Source: Auriscalpium vulgare
Lineage: Eukaryota; Basidiomycota; Agaricomycetes; Russulales; Auriscalpiaceae
Assembly: GCA_019915015.1 (NCBI GenBank)
Contig: JAHBBC010000008.1
Coordinates: forward strand, 372,001 to 436,000
DNA: 64,000 nucleotides
Reading direction: 5' to 3'
Shown: positions 44,369 to 55,847 of the stretch, piece after piece
How the letters are laid out: each line of letters begins with the position of its first letter
Numbering within the stretch: the stretch's first letter is position 1
Translations under genes and position numbers: made by a program
The notes under the pieces: model-generated
Told to the model about the DNA's origin: nothing
The model's input: the letters and a program-made list of their open reading frames with translations, nothing else
The model's database searches: none

Positions 44369-44787
44369 TGGCACGGTCTCATGAAGCAGGATCCTTGATT
44401 ACGAGCGAGGCTCAAAGTAGCCTGTAGTCTGAACGAAGCATGTACTTTTTGATGCCTGATTCTGAATCGATGCGAGCGGTTCGCATTGCCAGTCAATTTT
44501 CAGATGGGCGCCGCCGCGCGCTGGCTACATACATAATAATCAGTGCGCAGACCTCGCGCTGTTGCGGGCGCCTATACACCTTTCATGTCCCTTCTGTGTC
44601 TGATCCGTATACGCCTACAAGAAGTCGTTGAAGAACTTGAGGCCTTCAAGCTTGAAGCTTGAAGCTTGAAGCTTGAAGACTGAGTTGAATATTGTGTGCC
44701 ACAAGCTCTGAATGATTATCGGCTCGGAAGTCCGATCAAGCAGAAATTTTGCTCCTCGTCGCCGGCTCTGCCTCGACATCAACGACG
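44369..44787. other. Intergenic between TPR I and MTD1
   Basis: Contains the family 3' flank (44405-44450) and a short tandem repeat of cttgaag, four units at 44651-44678, preceded by its inverse cttcaag. No gene is seen. Confidence 0.5.
44651..44678 (+). repeat. 7-bp tandem repeat (cttgaag)x4
   Basis: Four perfect units. Adjacent units create aagctt sites. The inverse cttcaag at 44644-44650 allows a small hairpin. It lies about 110 bp upstream of the MTD1 start. Confidence 0.85.
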
Positions 44788-46305
44788 ATGGCCCACCCCA
44801 CGCTCCCCAAAGGCCTCCTCCTCAAAGCCGACACAATCGCTGCGCCATTCCAAGCAGAGATCCGCGCCTCGCTCGCCCAGTCTACGCGCGCGCGCCCGCC
44901 GACGCTCGTCGGCATCCTCTCCACCGCGTCCGCGCCGAGTCGCTCCTACGCGGAGTTCACGCGCAAGCAGTGCGATGCTCTAGGTGTGCGCTTTGTGCTG
45001 AAGGAGGTTGGGGCGGCGGTAGGTGGTGTGGATGGCGTGGACGGGGATGGCGTGGAGGATGCAATCATCGAGGCGAACGACGACGCGGAGGTCGACGGGA
45101 TCATGGTGCGCCCGCACACTCATCTGCTTCGTGTCCAGATGTACTGAATAGTCTGGCTTGTATGCAAGGTTTATTACCCAATCTTCGGTGGGCAGCAGGT
45201 GCATGCCGCGCACTGTGCATATGGCGAGATGTGCTGATCCCGGCGTGCAGGATCACTACCTCCAGCAGGTCGTCTCGCCGCTGAAAGACGTCGAGGGGCT
45301 CAATTTCAAGTTCCATTATAATCTTTACCACAAGTACGTTTCTTTCCATCACGCCGGGCTGTGCGGGTTCCATCGTCTGCATCCTGCTCAGGACAGGGAC
45401 AGCTGCTCCTCCAGACACTGGGTGGAGAGATAGGCATTCTTGGACACTATTGAACTGATATGCACACCTCGCAGAACCACAGAAGTTTTATATATTGACT
45501 AATTCTCTTTTACCCCAGCATCCGCTTCCTCGACCCGCGCACCCTCCTCTCCCCCGCCACGCCCTCCGCCTCCACGTTCACGTTCACGCCCACGACCACC
45601 GCCCCGAAAGACGACGTGCCCCCGCCCGGCACCGCCAAGTCGATCCTACCGTGCACGCCGCTCGCAGTCGTCAAGTGCCTCGAGGCGCTCGGCGTGTACA
45701 ACGCCGTCCTACCGTACGGCGACCGCGCGTATGGCCGCACCGTGACGGTGATCAACCGGTGCGCGCGCCCCCAATGCCTCTGACCGCGCCGCGCTGACCG
45801 CGACGCGCGCAGCTCGGAGGTCGTCGGCCGCCCGCTCGCCGCGCTGCTCGCGAACGACGGCGCGCGCGTCTTCTCTGCGGACATCGACGCGATCCACGAG
45901 TACACCAAGCGGCCCGCCGCGCCGCAGTCGGATGCGGCGCCCTCGCCCGCGCGCGCTCTGCACCCGCACCACACGACGCGCCCGACGTCGCTCTCCCTGC
46001 AGGCGTGTCTCGCGCTGAGCGACGTCGTCGTGTCCGCCGTGCCGGGCGCAGCGTTCAAGGTCGACACGGCGTGGCTCAAGGACGGCTGCCTGTGCGTGAA
46101 TGTCGCTGCGGAGAAGAACTTCGCGCCGGACGTGCGCGAGCGCGCGGCGATGTACCTGCCCGCAGTGGGCAAGGTGACCATTTTGATGCTGTTGCGCAAC
46201 CTGTGAGTGCATGGCTGTGACGTTGTGCGTCGATGCTGATACGGGTGCAGGTTGCGGCTGCAGCATTACCAGGAGCTGATCGCGGAGAGCGCGAGCGCCT
46301 CATAA
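44788..46305 (+). CDS. MTD1: NAD-dependent 5,10-methylenetetrahydrofolate dehydrogenase (MTD1)
   Basis: Cytosolic enzyme oxidising methylene-THF to methenyl-THF, feeding one-carbon units to purine synthesis. Starts MAHPTLPKGLLLKADTIAAP. Landmarks in order: TLVGILSTASAPSRSYAEFT, ALGVRFVLKEVGAA, DAEVDGIM, then two short introns around VYYPIFGGQQ, then DHYLQQVVSPLKDVEGLNFK (the MTD1 hallmark replacing the bifunctional enzyme's active-site region), IRFLDPRTLLSP, SILPCTPLAVVKCLEALGVY, GRTVTVINRSEVVGRPLAA (dinucleotide site), ALSDVVVSAVPGAAFKVDT, CLCVNVAAEKNF and VTILMLLRNLLRLQHYQEL. Two species-specific Ser/Thr/Pro inserts (after TLLSPAT and after YTKRPAAP) make it longer than yeast Mtd1. At least five introns. 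An upstream in-frame non-ATG start is ignored. Confidence 0.92.
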
Positions 46306-46649
46306 GCCTGATATGTCACAGCCGATAGAGAGCAGAGCAGAACTAGAACTGTACCATTGCGTGTAGAGCAGGGCGTCAAAAAACGGTAGGCAGATGTGAA
46401 AGTGATGTAGCATTAAAACGAAGAAGAAATACGATATGGGCAAAGAAATGCCAACATGTTGTGAGTGCTCGATGTGTGATATAAAGTGGTGGGCGGATGC
46501 CCTCCGGTGCTGTGCGGTGCAGGTGCATGTGTCAAAACATTGACCATCGGCAATCCTCTGGGAGGGCCGCATGTCTGTCCTCCCCCCTTGGTGCCCTTCC
46601 TCTCCCCCTTCACTTTCCTTATTTCATCCCCATGTAGTGGCAGCGGCGT
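46306..46649. other. Convergent 3' flanks of MTD1 and ORM1
   Basis: Gene-free stretch between two convergent stop codons. No structured repeat is seen. Confidence 0.5.
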
Positions 46650-47561
46650 TCACTTCCTTCTGAACTGCGCCTCGGTAACCTGGAAAACAGGCGGTGCGCG
46701 GGCGCCCTCTGGTGGAGTGCTCGTGCCGGACGGCGGGAAGCTGCCGGTAAGCGGCGTGGCGAGCCCGCTCTGATCCTCGGGAAGGAAGTGCAGGCGCGCG
46801 CGGTGCGCCATGGGGAGCTTCGGGATGAGTGCGAACACGAGCGCGGAGAGGTTGATTGTGAAGAGCCATGGGTCGTAGTTCGTGTAGTGCGTAGACAGCA
46901 GAAACCTGAATGGTCGATGAGCAAGCGAGATATAAGGATCGGTGGGAGACGCACAGTGCTACGGGCACGAAGAAAAGCCACTTCTTGGACGGGGTGTTCT
47001 GCGCGCCCTCGTCGATCTGCTCCCACAGTGTCAACTCGTCGTATGCGCCGGCGTTCAGCTCATTCTGGAAGGGTATCCCTGTAACCCAATGGAACATGAG
47101 GTATGATAGCTGTCACAAGGAAAAGGAAAAGGTATCAGTGAAAGTAGGAGGTGGACGAGAATGGGAGCGTACTGCGAGGTAGCACAAATTGACAACAGTC
47201 CAGCTGATCTGCTGCGTCATACCTGGAATAGCATCGATGGCGACTTTCCCCACGGTGATGAGCACGACGTGGATGAGCCATGCGCCTACCCAAAGACATC
47301 CGTCAGCACTGAGACGGCTGCGCACAGTGTCGGCGAAAAGCGCCCGCAGCACCTCGGTTCCCGACGACACGACGCACCTTTGCGATTGACCCACTCCGCG
47401 TTGAGGTTCGCATACGCAGACTGGTCAAGCACCTCCTCATTCGACGTTGCGACCGTCTCTACCTTCAACAGACTGCCACTGCGCCCCCGCCGCGCCGCGG
47501 CACCTCCCGACGACGAGTGGATAGCGAGCCCCGGGAGCTTGATGTTCGGAGGGCTGCTCAT
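46650..47561 (-). CDS. ORM1: ORM1/ORMDL family ER membrane protein, sphingolipid regulator
   Basis: Inhibitor subunit of serine palmitoyltransferase in the ER membrane. Starts MSSPPNIKLPGLAIHSSSGG at 47561, with a Ser-rich cytosolic N-terminus like the phospho-regulated region of yeast Orm proteins. The family core follows: YANLNAEWVNRKG, intron, AWLIHVVLITVGKVAIDAIP, SWTVVNLCYLA, intron, MFHWVTGIPFQNELNAGAYD, LTLWEQIDEGAQNTPSKKWL, then after the last intron FLLSTHYTNYDPWLF and ALVFALIPKLPMAHRARLHF. It ends with an extended Pro/Ser/Gly tail (GSFPPSGTSTPPEGARAPP) and AQFRRK. About 225 residues with two to four membrane spans. Head-to-head with the Clr2-domain gene. Confidence 0.95.
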
Positions 47562-47913
47562 CAAAGTGTATGCGCTGGTGGTGGTTGTGCGAGACGAATG
47601 CGTGGTGAACGGGCGAGAACAAAGCGACAGGTCGTGGTGAAGAGGAGAGTCCGAGTCGAGTCCAAATCCGAGTCGACTGCGCCGCCGCGTCCACCGGCGT
47701 CGGCGCTGGCACCCGAAAAGGCAGGTGGCTAATCGCTAGCCGCCGGCGCGCGCCGATCGAATAGGAATATTTGATTTTCTTGCTGATTTATGCCTCCTCT
47801 TTGCTGCCGCGCCTGTGGCTTAGTACCCCTTGGCTTTCTTCAAGCTTCGACACGCGCCGTCCACGCACTGTCCACTCACAATTTCCTTTGTTCTCTCTCT
47901 CCTTTGTTTTGCT
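47562..47913. promoter_or_regulatory. 352-bp divergent promoter of ORM1 and the Clr2-domain gene
   Basis: Separates two start codons on opposite strands. The part near 47790-47910 is pyrimidine-rich (ctctctctcctttgttttgc just before the Clr2 start), as in many fungal promoters. No TATA box stands out. Confidence 0.45.
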
Positions 47914-48979
47914 ATGGCAGCAGATCGCACAAATCTCCCCAGGAAGGGACGCCCAAATAACGCCTATGTCTATATCGCCGTCCCCTCCACGTCCACTTCT
48001 GCACGCACCCGCAAACACACCTCACCCCAGCCGAAGCTCGAGCCAGACGACGACTACGAGATGATGGATGCCCCGCCCCCCGATCGCGATGCCGCCGCCG
48101 TCGCGTCTCGCGATCTGAACGCCGTCTCCGAGGTTGACGCGGCCAAGCGCGCTGCATGGCGCCAGAAGGTCCTCTCCGTCAACCAGAGCATCGCTGTATC
48201 CGATTCACGTCGCGCACCTGCGCCCCGTCGCGTGCGCGCGTCGTCGTCGATGTCCGCCCTCGCGCCGTCCCCGAACTCATACATCCTCGAAACGCCGTTC
48301 TACCGCGTGGAGGGTAGCCTAATTACGCTCAAGCGCTCCGACGGCGCGCGCGAGCGCGTGCCGGACGAGAAGATGCGTGTCCGGAGGGAGAGTAAGGGGG
48401 AGGTCAATTATTACTATCCGGTCCAGCTCGAGGATCCGACGCATGCCCACTGGCTAGAGTCGTTGGGCGAGATGCTCGCAAAGCACGTTCTTGGGCGACC
48501 GCAAGTCGGTGCGTACCCGTCCTTTCCCTTCTACAATAACCACTTTCTGATCTCGGTCTATGTCCGTAGTGAACGGCCCTAAATGGCGCCTGGCCGCCTT
48601 CCCGCGATTTTACGGCCTCTGGCGGCAGAAGAAAGGCGTCGTCGACGACGGCAACGAGCCGCGCACGGACCCCTACCTGTACGGCAGCCGGACCGTCAAC
48701 AAGTTCCGCACCCCGCTCGAGTTCGCGGAGCACGCGATCTGGCTCATGCGCGGCATGCCGGAAAGCGGCGACGCGTGCCGCTGCCGCTACTGCGTTGGCG
48801 GCTTCCCGCCGCAGAAGCCCATCACCGCGCGCCTGCTCGGTTACGAGCTTGATGAAGAGAGGGCGGACAGGGAGGAGAAGGGGAGGGGCGAGGAGAGGAA
48901 GCCGAGGACGCGCCAGCTGAAGCCCCGTGATAAGCCTATATTCGCGAAGGACTATAGGGTGGCCCCGCCGCTGCGTTGA
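47914..48979 (+). CDS. Clr2-domain protein (cryptic loci regulator 2, silencing-associated)
   Basis: About 330 residues, start MAADRTNLPRKGRPNNAYVY (Met at 47830 also in frame). A disordered N-terminus leads to SYILETPFYRVEGSLITLKR, VNYYYPVQLEDPTHAHWLES and LGEMLAKHVLGRPQV. An intron (donor gtgcgt near 48509) follows, then VNGPKWRLAAFPRFYGLW and the most diagnostic block DPYLYGSRTVNKFRTPLEFA, with EHAIWLMRG and the CRCRYC cysteine pair. This matches the N-terminal transcription-silencing domain of Clr2, a subunit of the fission-yeast SHREC heterochromatin complex. The C-terminus is basic-acidic (RADREEKGRGEERKPRTRQL). Nuclear role in silencing is inferred; the C-terminal Clr2 domain of the S. 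pombe protein is not seen. Confidence 0.75.
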
Positions 48980-49618
48980 CTCGTACGTGTCTCGCGTCCG
49001 TTCCCCCTTCGAATGCTGATCATCTCGTCGCGTGAATAGCTCGCCTTTCATTGATGCGCTCGTCATTTTCTCGCCGCTGTTTTGCTCGGCTCATGCAGTT
49101 ACTCACCTTTATTTTTACCATACGTACGCTATATATTGCCCCTTGTCCCTATTGCATGTCTGCGTTACGCAGCGACTATGTAGAATACTTATTGTGCTTT
49201 GGCCACCTACGTACACCGAAAGAGCCATTTTATTATCCCAATCCTTCCATGATATACGGTCGACCGATGATTTTAGGTTTCGTGTACGATCACTGGTAAC
49301 CTTTTGTCATTCCAGGCAGCAAGTAAGACTGGCGGTACTGGGGACTGCGAGACGGTGGGGAGGCCGTACACTGGCACCGGGCCGTCGTGGGCCAGCGGGC
49401 CGGATGCCGTTGGGGCAAGCTGATCGGCGATGAGCCTCAGATGAGGCCACCTCACTCTGCCAGACTCTGGCCTCACTCCCTCTCATCATTTCGCCTTCGG
49501 TCACAAGTCATTCAACGGCTTTGCGAACCTGCAAGCTGCGACGATCTCTAGAAGGCCTTGAACTTGGGAGCTCTCGTCAGAGGAGATCATTGTTTGCACT
49601 GGCAGGGCACGCTGAAGG
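48980..49618. other. Intergenic, 640 bp
   Basis: 3' flank of the Clr2-domain gene and promoter of the F-box gene. No gene or repeat is recognised. Confidence 0.5.
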
Positions 49619-51533
49619 ATGTTGCAGACGTGAGTGGGCTCAGATTTACCATCTCTTGCCACTGACGACTGGATGAAGTAGTGACATCCTAGAGGATATT
49701 GACGATGCGCTTGTCCGGGCTGAGGCCCACCTGCTGTCCCTTCGACGCCAGAAGAACGCGCGCGCGTTGATCGCCTGCCTCCCCGTAGAGGTCCTCGCCC
49801 ATATCTTCAGCTTCATCGCTGCATCGCCCTCTTCTCCCCACACCCACGTGTCGACACCTCCACCCTGGCTTGCCGTCACGCACGTCTGCCAGCGCTGGCG
49901 CCACGCCGCGCTCACCTTCCCGCGCCTCTGGAGCACGCCACTCACGAGCAACCGCGCCTGGACGCGCGAAATGCTTTTGCGCTCGCGTAGCGCGCCCATC
50001 CACATCATCGCGAACCGAGACCTCAGCACTCCCGAGGTATACCCCAAGCCGGAGGCGCTGTCGATGGCCCTTGCACACGTGAACCGCGCGGTCCGCATCG
50101 AGCTGCACACGAACAATGTCCACAAGTCCATCAAGCCATTGGCACAGCAAGATACACCCCTCCTGGAATCCCTAGCCATTGAGGAGCGCAAGCTACGCTA
50201 CAATCTCCTCTCGGAGGCCGTCCTCCTCGATTGGAATACGCCGAAGCTGAGCGACCTCATCGTGCGGCGCATCAATCTCGTGTGGCCATGCCGCCTCATC
50301 CAACCGAACCTCGTGCACCTCGAGCTCGCGCACTTCCGCTTCCGCCACTTCCCGACCATGCAGGAGCTGCGCAGTGCGCTGCGCCCGCTCGTGCGCCTCG
50401 AGACGCTTATTCTGGACAACGCCCTCCCGATGCAGCCGTCCGATTCGTCCGTGGTCAGCATCGGCGCCGCCGCCGCCGGCACCCAGCGCATTTTCCTACC
50501 CGCGCTCAAGCGCCTCAAGCTCGTGGCGAGCACGGGGATCGACATTCTCGGCTTTACCATCGGCATGCAGTTCCCCGTCAATGTCGACATCACGCTCTCA
50601 TGCGATGACCTTATGCCACAAACGAAGCAGGGCGCGTCTGTGAGCGCGCTCATGGCCGCAACGTGTGCGTTCTTCCAGATGCAGTACACGGAAGACGAAA
50701 AGCTGCGGCCCATGACCTTGTACAAGTCCCTGCGCATCCACGACTTTGGCGGGGACAGGTCCGCGGGGTGGCAGCTCTGTGCGGGCCGCGCGCGGAAGGA
50801 CACGACGGACTCGCGCACGGTGCTCTACCCTGACGCCGGCGCGTTCTTCGAGCCGCAGCTCACGCTGCACCTGCGCTGGCGGCACAGCGGGCAGAACCGG
50901 CGCCTCGCAGAGTTCGCGCTCAAGTCGATCTGCCAGCTCGTCCCGCTGCAGGATGTCGACGCGCTCGCGCTCGACTGCAGCCTGTTCCGCGAGGGCGCGA
51001 CGTGGCTCGAGGCGTTTGGGCGCCGCACGCGCGTGCGCAGCGTGTATGCGCGCGGGCGCTCCGTGTGCGGGCTCGTGGACGCGCTGTGCCTGCCCGTACC
51101 CGACACGAACCTCGTCCCCGACGGCGACCTGCGCACGCTACTTAGGGACACGTATGTCACGGTCGCCGCGCCGCCCGACGTGCTCTTCCCGGCGCTCGCG
51201 AGCCTGAGCATCGCGAAGGTGTCGCTGGACGTGGCCGTGACTCTGCCGGCGGGTGCCCCGGAGGACGAGGTGCCGCCGTCGACGTATCAGCGCCTTGCGC
51301 ATGTGATGGAGCGCCGGCGCGGGACGGGCCTGCGCGTGGTGGTGAAGAAATGTGATATGAGCGCTCAGCAACATGCGGAGCTCGTGGAGTATATGGGCGT
51401 CGCGGCGCTCGAATGGGATGGCGATAACAATGGCTATTCAACTTTGTTCACGACTGAAGGGGTGTTGCCGTCAAGCGACGAGGAGGAGGAGGACGGGGAA
51501 AACTTTGACGGCGAGATGTTGGACGAGATGTAG
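49619..51533 (+). CDS. F-box protein, large Agaricomycete type
   Basis: Two exons. The tiny exon 1 is ATGTTGCAGAC (49619-49629). The intron ends at tag/TGACATCC near 49681, giving MLQTDILEDIDDALVRAEAH and LLSLRRQKNARALIACLPVE, then the F-box VLAHIFSFIAA ... WLAVTHVCQRWRHAALTFPR and LWSTPL. The linker helix before the F-box and the CxxWRxxA-type box are typical of basidiomycete F-box families. The remaining 480 residues are irregular LRR-like (LHLELAHFRFRHFPTM, LVRLETLILDNALPM, LKRLKLVASTGIDIL). The C-terminus is strongly acidic (SSDEEEEDGENFDGEMLDEM). About 620 residues. Predicted Skp1-binding ubiquitin-ligase adaptor; targets unknown. Confidence 0.82.
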
Positions 51534-51679
51534 ATTTTAGTAAGCATCCAGCCTCGTTCAACTATACCGTTGTCTGACTCTCGAGTAGCTACATACTAGC
51601 TAGTATCAATTTTAGGATCACAGGTCGGAAGCACATGCTATTTTTACAACTACGAGCGAGATTGGACGCCCACTAGCTT

Positions 51680-53006
51680 TCAGGAACCCCGCTGCTTGAG
51701 CACCCGCAGGGCGTCAACCAAACCTTCTTTGTTTCGAACGTCCTTCCGCGCCAGTGCGCGCTGAAGGGTCTGTCTCGCCTCCTCGACCTGGCCGAGGAGC
51801 TCATAGGAGCGGGCTTGACGGTAGTAACTGAAACAACACGTAAAGCTCCGCTGGCAACCAGAGTGACAGTGCTGTTTGAACGTACCCTTTGGGATAAGTG
51901 GGATCTAACTTCTCCGCCATCCTGCTATCCTGCAGCGCCCGCTCAGCATCTATGCCTTCTCCCTCTAGCAAGTACGTCGCCGCGCGGTTCGCCAAGCACA
52001 CTGCGAGCCGCTTCTTCAACTCTGGCGCCTCCTGCTCGTCGTCAGACCTCTGGCGCAGCGCGTCCCAGAGATGTTGCAATGCATCCGTGTATGCGTTCAG
52101 TGCGGCAGCGCGGTCGAGCGCCCTGAACGCTGCGTCCGCCGTCTCCTTCGCATCTTCTGCGAGCGCGATGTACTGCTGGTAGCGGTCCTGCTGGCCCTCG
52201 TCCCCGTTGTCTTGCTGGGTTTCCGCGGGTGCGGGGGTCGCGACCCGGTAGTAGAAAGGCTTTGGAAGCGCGTCGAGGAAAGGGCGTATCACGGCCATAT
52301 GCGGCGCGAATTTGATGGAGAAGAGTATGAAGTTCGGTAGGATGGGCCAAGGGTGGATGATGCTGCGTTTGACAAAGCTAGGTGCTTATTGTATCAGTAT
52401 GGATTTGGAAAGGCAACTATGGTGTTGACGCACTCAAGGGCATCGGCTGAGCTCAGTGGGCCCTGACTGTACACATACTTGAAAAATCGGAGGTGTCGAG
52501 CGCCGTCTTCAGAGGCGTGGCAAGACAGCAGAAAGGAGTGCTGCGAGCCCGGCGTCGTCGCTACCTTCGCAAGATCTATAGGCTTGAGGTTCGCGTCAAC
52601 CATTCCTCGGTAATCGATGGCCACTATCCAGGCGGAATTGGGTACGATGTTCGTCAGGGAGTTGAAATCGAAGGCCGATATGTCTCCCTCCTTGACGTGC
52701 TTTTTCACCTTGTTCCCAATGTCGAGCATCCCCTGGACGTCTGGCTCGTCATAGTTGCTCAACAGGTAACTAGCCCGACCTGAGCACGGATAAAAGGAGA
52801 AATAAGAGAAAGACGGACTTCAACACAGCCTGAGGATTAAAATTGGGAGTGCCAGGGTCGAGATTCGCCTTGCGGAGAAATCTCTGAAGTTACATCTGGG
52901 TATTCATGAGTTAACGCGAACCAGCGGAGGTGCTTACGAGGCCAAAATCGTATTCAGAGGCAGGAGTGTGGTAGCCAAATAAGGGCTTGTGTGAGGGGCT
53001 TGACAT
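51680..53006 (-). CDS. TPR copy J, carboxylate-clamp TPR protein (subfamily III)
   Basis: Intact, about 385 residues, start MSSPSHKPLFGYHTPASEYD at 53006. After intron 1: RFLRKANLDPGTPNFNPQAV. After intron 2: YLLSNYDEPDVQGMLDIGNK, EGDISAFDFNSLTNIVPNSA, DYRGMVDANLKPIDLAKV and TTPGSQHSFLLSC. After a phase-2 intron: FVKRSIIHPWPILPNFILF and MAVIRPFLDALPKPFYYRVA. The TPR part has EDAKETADAAFRALDRAAAL (Ala-Asp where others have Gly-Asn, so one clamp residue is lost), VCLANRAATYLLEGEGI (clamp Asn kept) and PKG/YYRQARSYELLGQVEEAR after the last intron, ending VLKQRGS. The most distant copy, 7 kb from I, and the only intact one in subfamily III with an altered TPR1 clamp. Confidence 0.76.
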
Positions 53007-55847
53007 GGTGCTGCTGGCACTGTTAGCCCGGGGGATACAGAATATGTGCGGTGAAGCACCCACCTTTGAGGGTTGGAGGGCGGGCGATGGCAAAGAGATG
53101 GAAGAGAGCTGATAGTCGGAGACCCTCCACGCTGTGGACATGAGGCGCCTGCGAGTAAGAATCGCGGAGGTGTCCGTCCGTGACAATCCTCTGGAACGCT
53201 CTATACATAGAGATTGGAAATCGCGTTTCCTGAGGCTGCGATGGAAGAGATCTAGACTGAGGACCTCGACATGAAGCGACGTAACTCGGGAACAATCCCG
53301 TTGCGCTATGTGGCGGGTCTACGGACGTTGGAGATAGGGTCGGTATCCGAGGACACTCTCCAGTGGCAGGAGGGGAACGATTGACATGGTCACGACGTCG
53401 TTACCGTTCACGCTGATGTTAAACTTGGAGATACGAGCCAAGCAACTAACCCATAGAATGAGCAGGCTACTGGAGGGAACATCGCTGAGGGCTAGTGACG
53501 TTGCTAGTAGTAGGACGTGAGACACGAAAGAGAAGACAGTGTAGAGGATCATGGACGCACCCGCCTCTGCTCTGTACCAGGACTCGGACTCATCAGCCGA
53601 TTTAACTGCTCGTACCGAATCGTCGTCGACTGCGTGTCAATTCCGCAGGCGCAATCCCGCAGTGAGCCGTTGTAACTTGTCAAACAAAAGCTCGTGGAAG
53701 GAAAAAAAACACGAGCTGAGACAAGATGAACTTGTTCAGCCAACGGCATCCGGCGGGCCGGACTCCGGCCTAGAGGTTTACCTTTTTCCCAAGCGGGAGG
53801 GCCTTCTAAGTTCTGGCTGCTCGGTGCTCCTGCGACGTAGTGGAATCTGTCCGTGATCACAACGCTCATAGGCCTTGTTGGTATGATGAGTCGATGGACC
53901 GGTCTTTGAAATCGACACAGCTCGCAGAATATGTGTGACGAGCTCGACGAGGAGATCAAGAACAACGCATTGGAGCAATGACCCTCGTCGACACCTCAGA
54001 GCTGGTGAGCGCCATCCCACACCTACTTCTCCATCCGCAGGGTTCATATATTTCCCAGAGTGCTCGTCAAGGTGATAGAAATAACGTCTGCGTCTCATGG
54101 ACCCAGCCCGACGCCTCAGGTCCATTCCGCCTACCTCGCTCGAAATTGCTGCCATTCAACTGCCTCGGAGGCCTACTACCAAATGGACACGATCCGTGGA
54201 ATCTCCCTGTTCCACAGAACCAAAACGCGGTTTGAAGAGGATACGTTGGCTTCCGGGTACGCCTAGTCAGGCAGGTGAGTGCATGATTTGTATCCGTGTG
54301 AGGACAAGGATCAAAGTGACATTCCAACGGGGCTTAGCGTTTATACACGTACACAATGGGATTCAAGGAGTGCGTTCTTTTTCCCTCACTAGTACTCTCC
54401 AGACCTGTCTGATCGAAGCCGACTGCTGACACAGGATGTCGCACTCGAAAACCTCTGTACAGACAAGTCCGCGACTGGACTCGGGAGGCGCGAGGCGCCC
54501 GGGGGCGCCGCGACTGTCTCTCCGTAGACCCCTTCGCGTACAACGCGAACTGCGCGCGAGGTTGCTGCTTGAGCAGCTAGCAACACTGGTCCTCGGGCGC
54601 CCTTGCAAGCTTCGCGGTTGGATGGATAGTACTTGTTGGGAATTTAGTGGCGTCACAAGCCCCGGACTTCTGGCCTTGCACGTACCGCAAATGCGTCGTG
54701 TGCTCGGGAACCCGCTATGGTACGTACGAAATAAGCTAGCTGGAGAGCATGTGCTTCACTGACATTTTGATGCACTTAGATAGCGAGCTTCCTCGGGAGC
54801 TAAGTCGAAGTGTGCTCCTCGCATGGTCCACGCGAGTCCGCGCAGATTCTCCTTGGGGTATGCTGCTTAACATCTGCTGTCGCTGAACATCATCTCCGTC
54901 GCGCGCTCGATCCTGATCGAGCTCCAGGAGGCTCAATTGATGCGTGGCTCGATGCACTCCGTGTGGTCTTTGCGGCGTTCCCCCGGGCCTCACCGAAGAC
55001 ACCTGAAAGACACCTTGCGCATTCAGATCATACCCTTTTCCCCAAGCCATTTATCTCTGTTCGACGGCATCTCTACAATACCCGTCGGCCATGTCTCGGC
55101 GGCGGAAGGCAGCGTCCGGCCTCGTTACTCCTCGATTCTAATTCTCGCGATCTAACTTCTGCCGAGCGTATGTGTCTTCGGCTCCGACACAGTACTTCTC
55201 CGAAGACGAGGTAGCTTGCCAGCGCATCGATCTACAGGACGCTCGAGGACTGTCCCGTATTGTCCCCGCACTATGAAGGTGACGCGCCGTACGTCGAATA
55301 GCGTACATCCCGCATATTCCAGCCGTCTATTTACTGTCCTCAGCAGGGACGATAGTGATGTGAACTATTCTGGAAATAAATGGATGAAGATTCGGAGCCG
55401 GCCTTCACCACGGGCGTCACGGTCGCGGGCTTGACGTGGGGCCGCCGTCGACGACACCATGTGCGTGATAGTACGAGCCACCCTCGCACCGCTCCCTACG
55501 GGCCCCCGCACTGCCGTGCTATCCTTGGCCTCGCGGACGTTAGGTCACCCGCGCGCCGCCTGTAACACACCATCGCACCTAGCACAATCCCGCTGTGTTT
55601 ATCAACCATGCGCAACGACGTCAAACAGGCACGCGCGTTTCCTCAGTACCTCCGGGAGCGTGGACCTTCCCGGCTTCGGCTTCCGATGCACGCGGTTATC
55701 TGCGTTGCCGCCTTCTGCAGCCATAAGCAGATCAAATGCCGCTTCCGCTGGACGCAGACGCTTTCACGCGCCGAATTCAGCAAGGCGGGGGTATAAAAAG
55801 TGCGCACGACGGTTGTCGTGCCATCAGTTGACCAGCGACCTTTACCA
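53007..55847. other. 2.8-kb upstream region of first S28 copy, duplicated
   Basis: From about 53900 onward this is the non-coding part of the tandem unit repeated at about 58380-60703. Conserved blocks at 53975-54060, 54325-54545 and 54790-55060 contain open frames without recognisable domains. A minus-strand frame at 53552-53319 begins with a hydrophobic run (ILYTVFSFVSHVLLLATSLA) but is not recognisable. TATAAAA lies at 55792-55798. Confidence 0.45.
55792..55798 (+). promoter_or_regulatory. TATA box of S28 copy 1
   Basis: tataaaa in gcgggggtataaaaagtg, about 50 bp before the start codon. The same site is kept as tataaag at 60641-60647 in copy 2. Confidence 0.6.
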
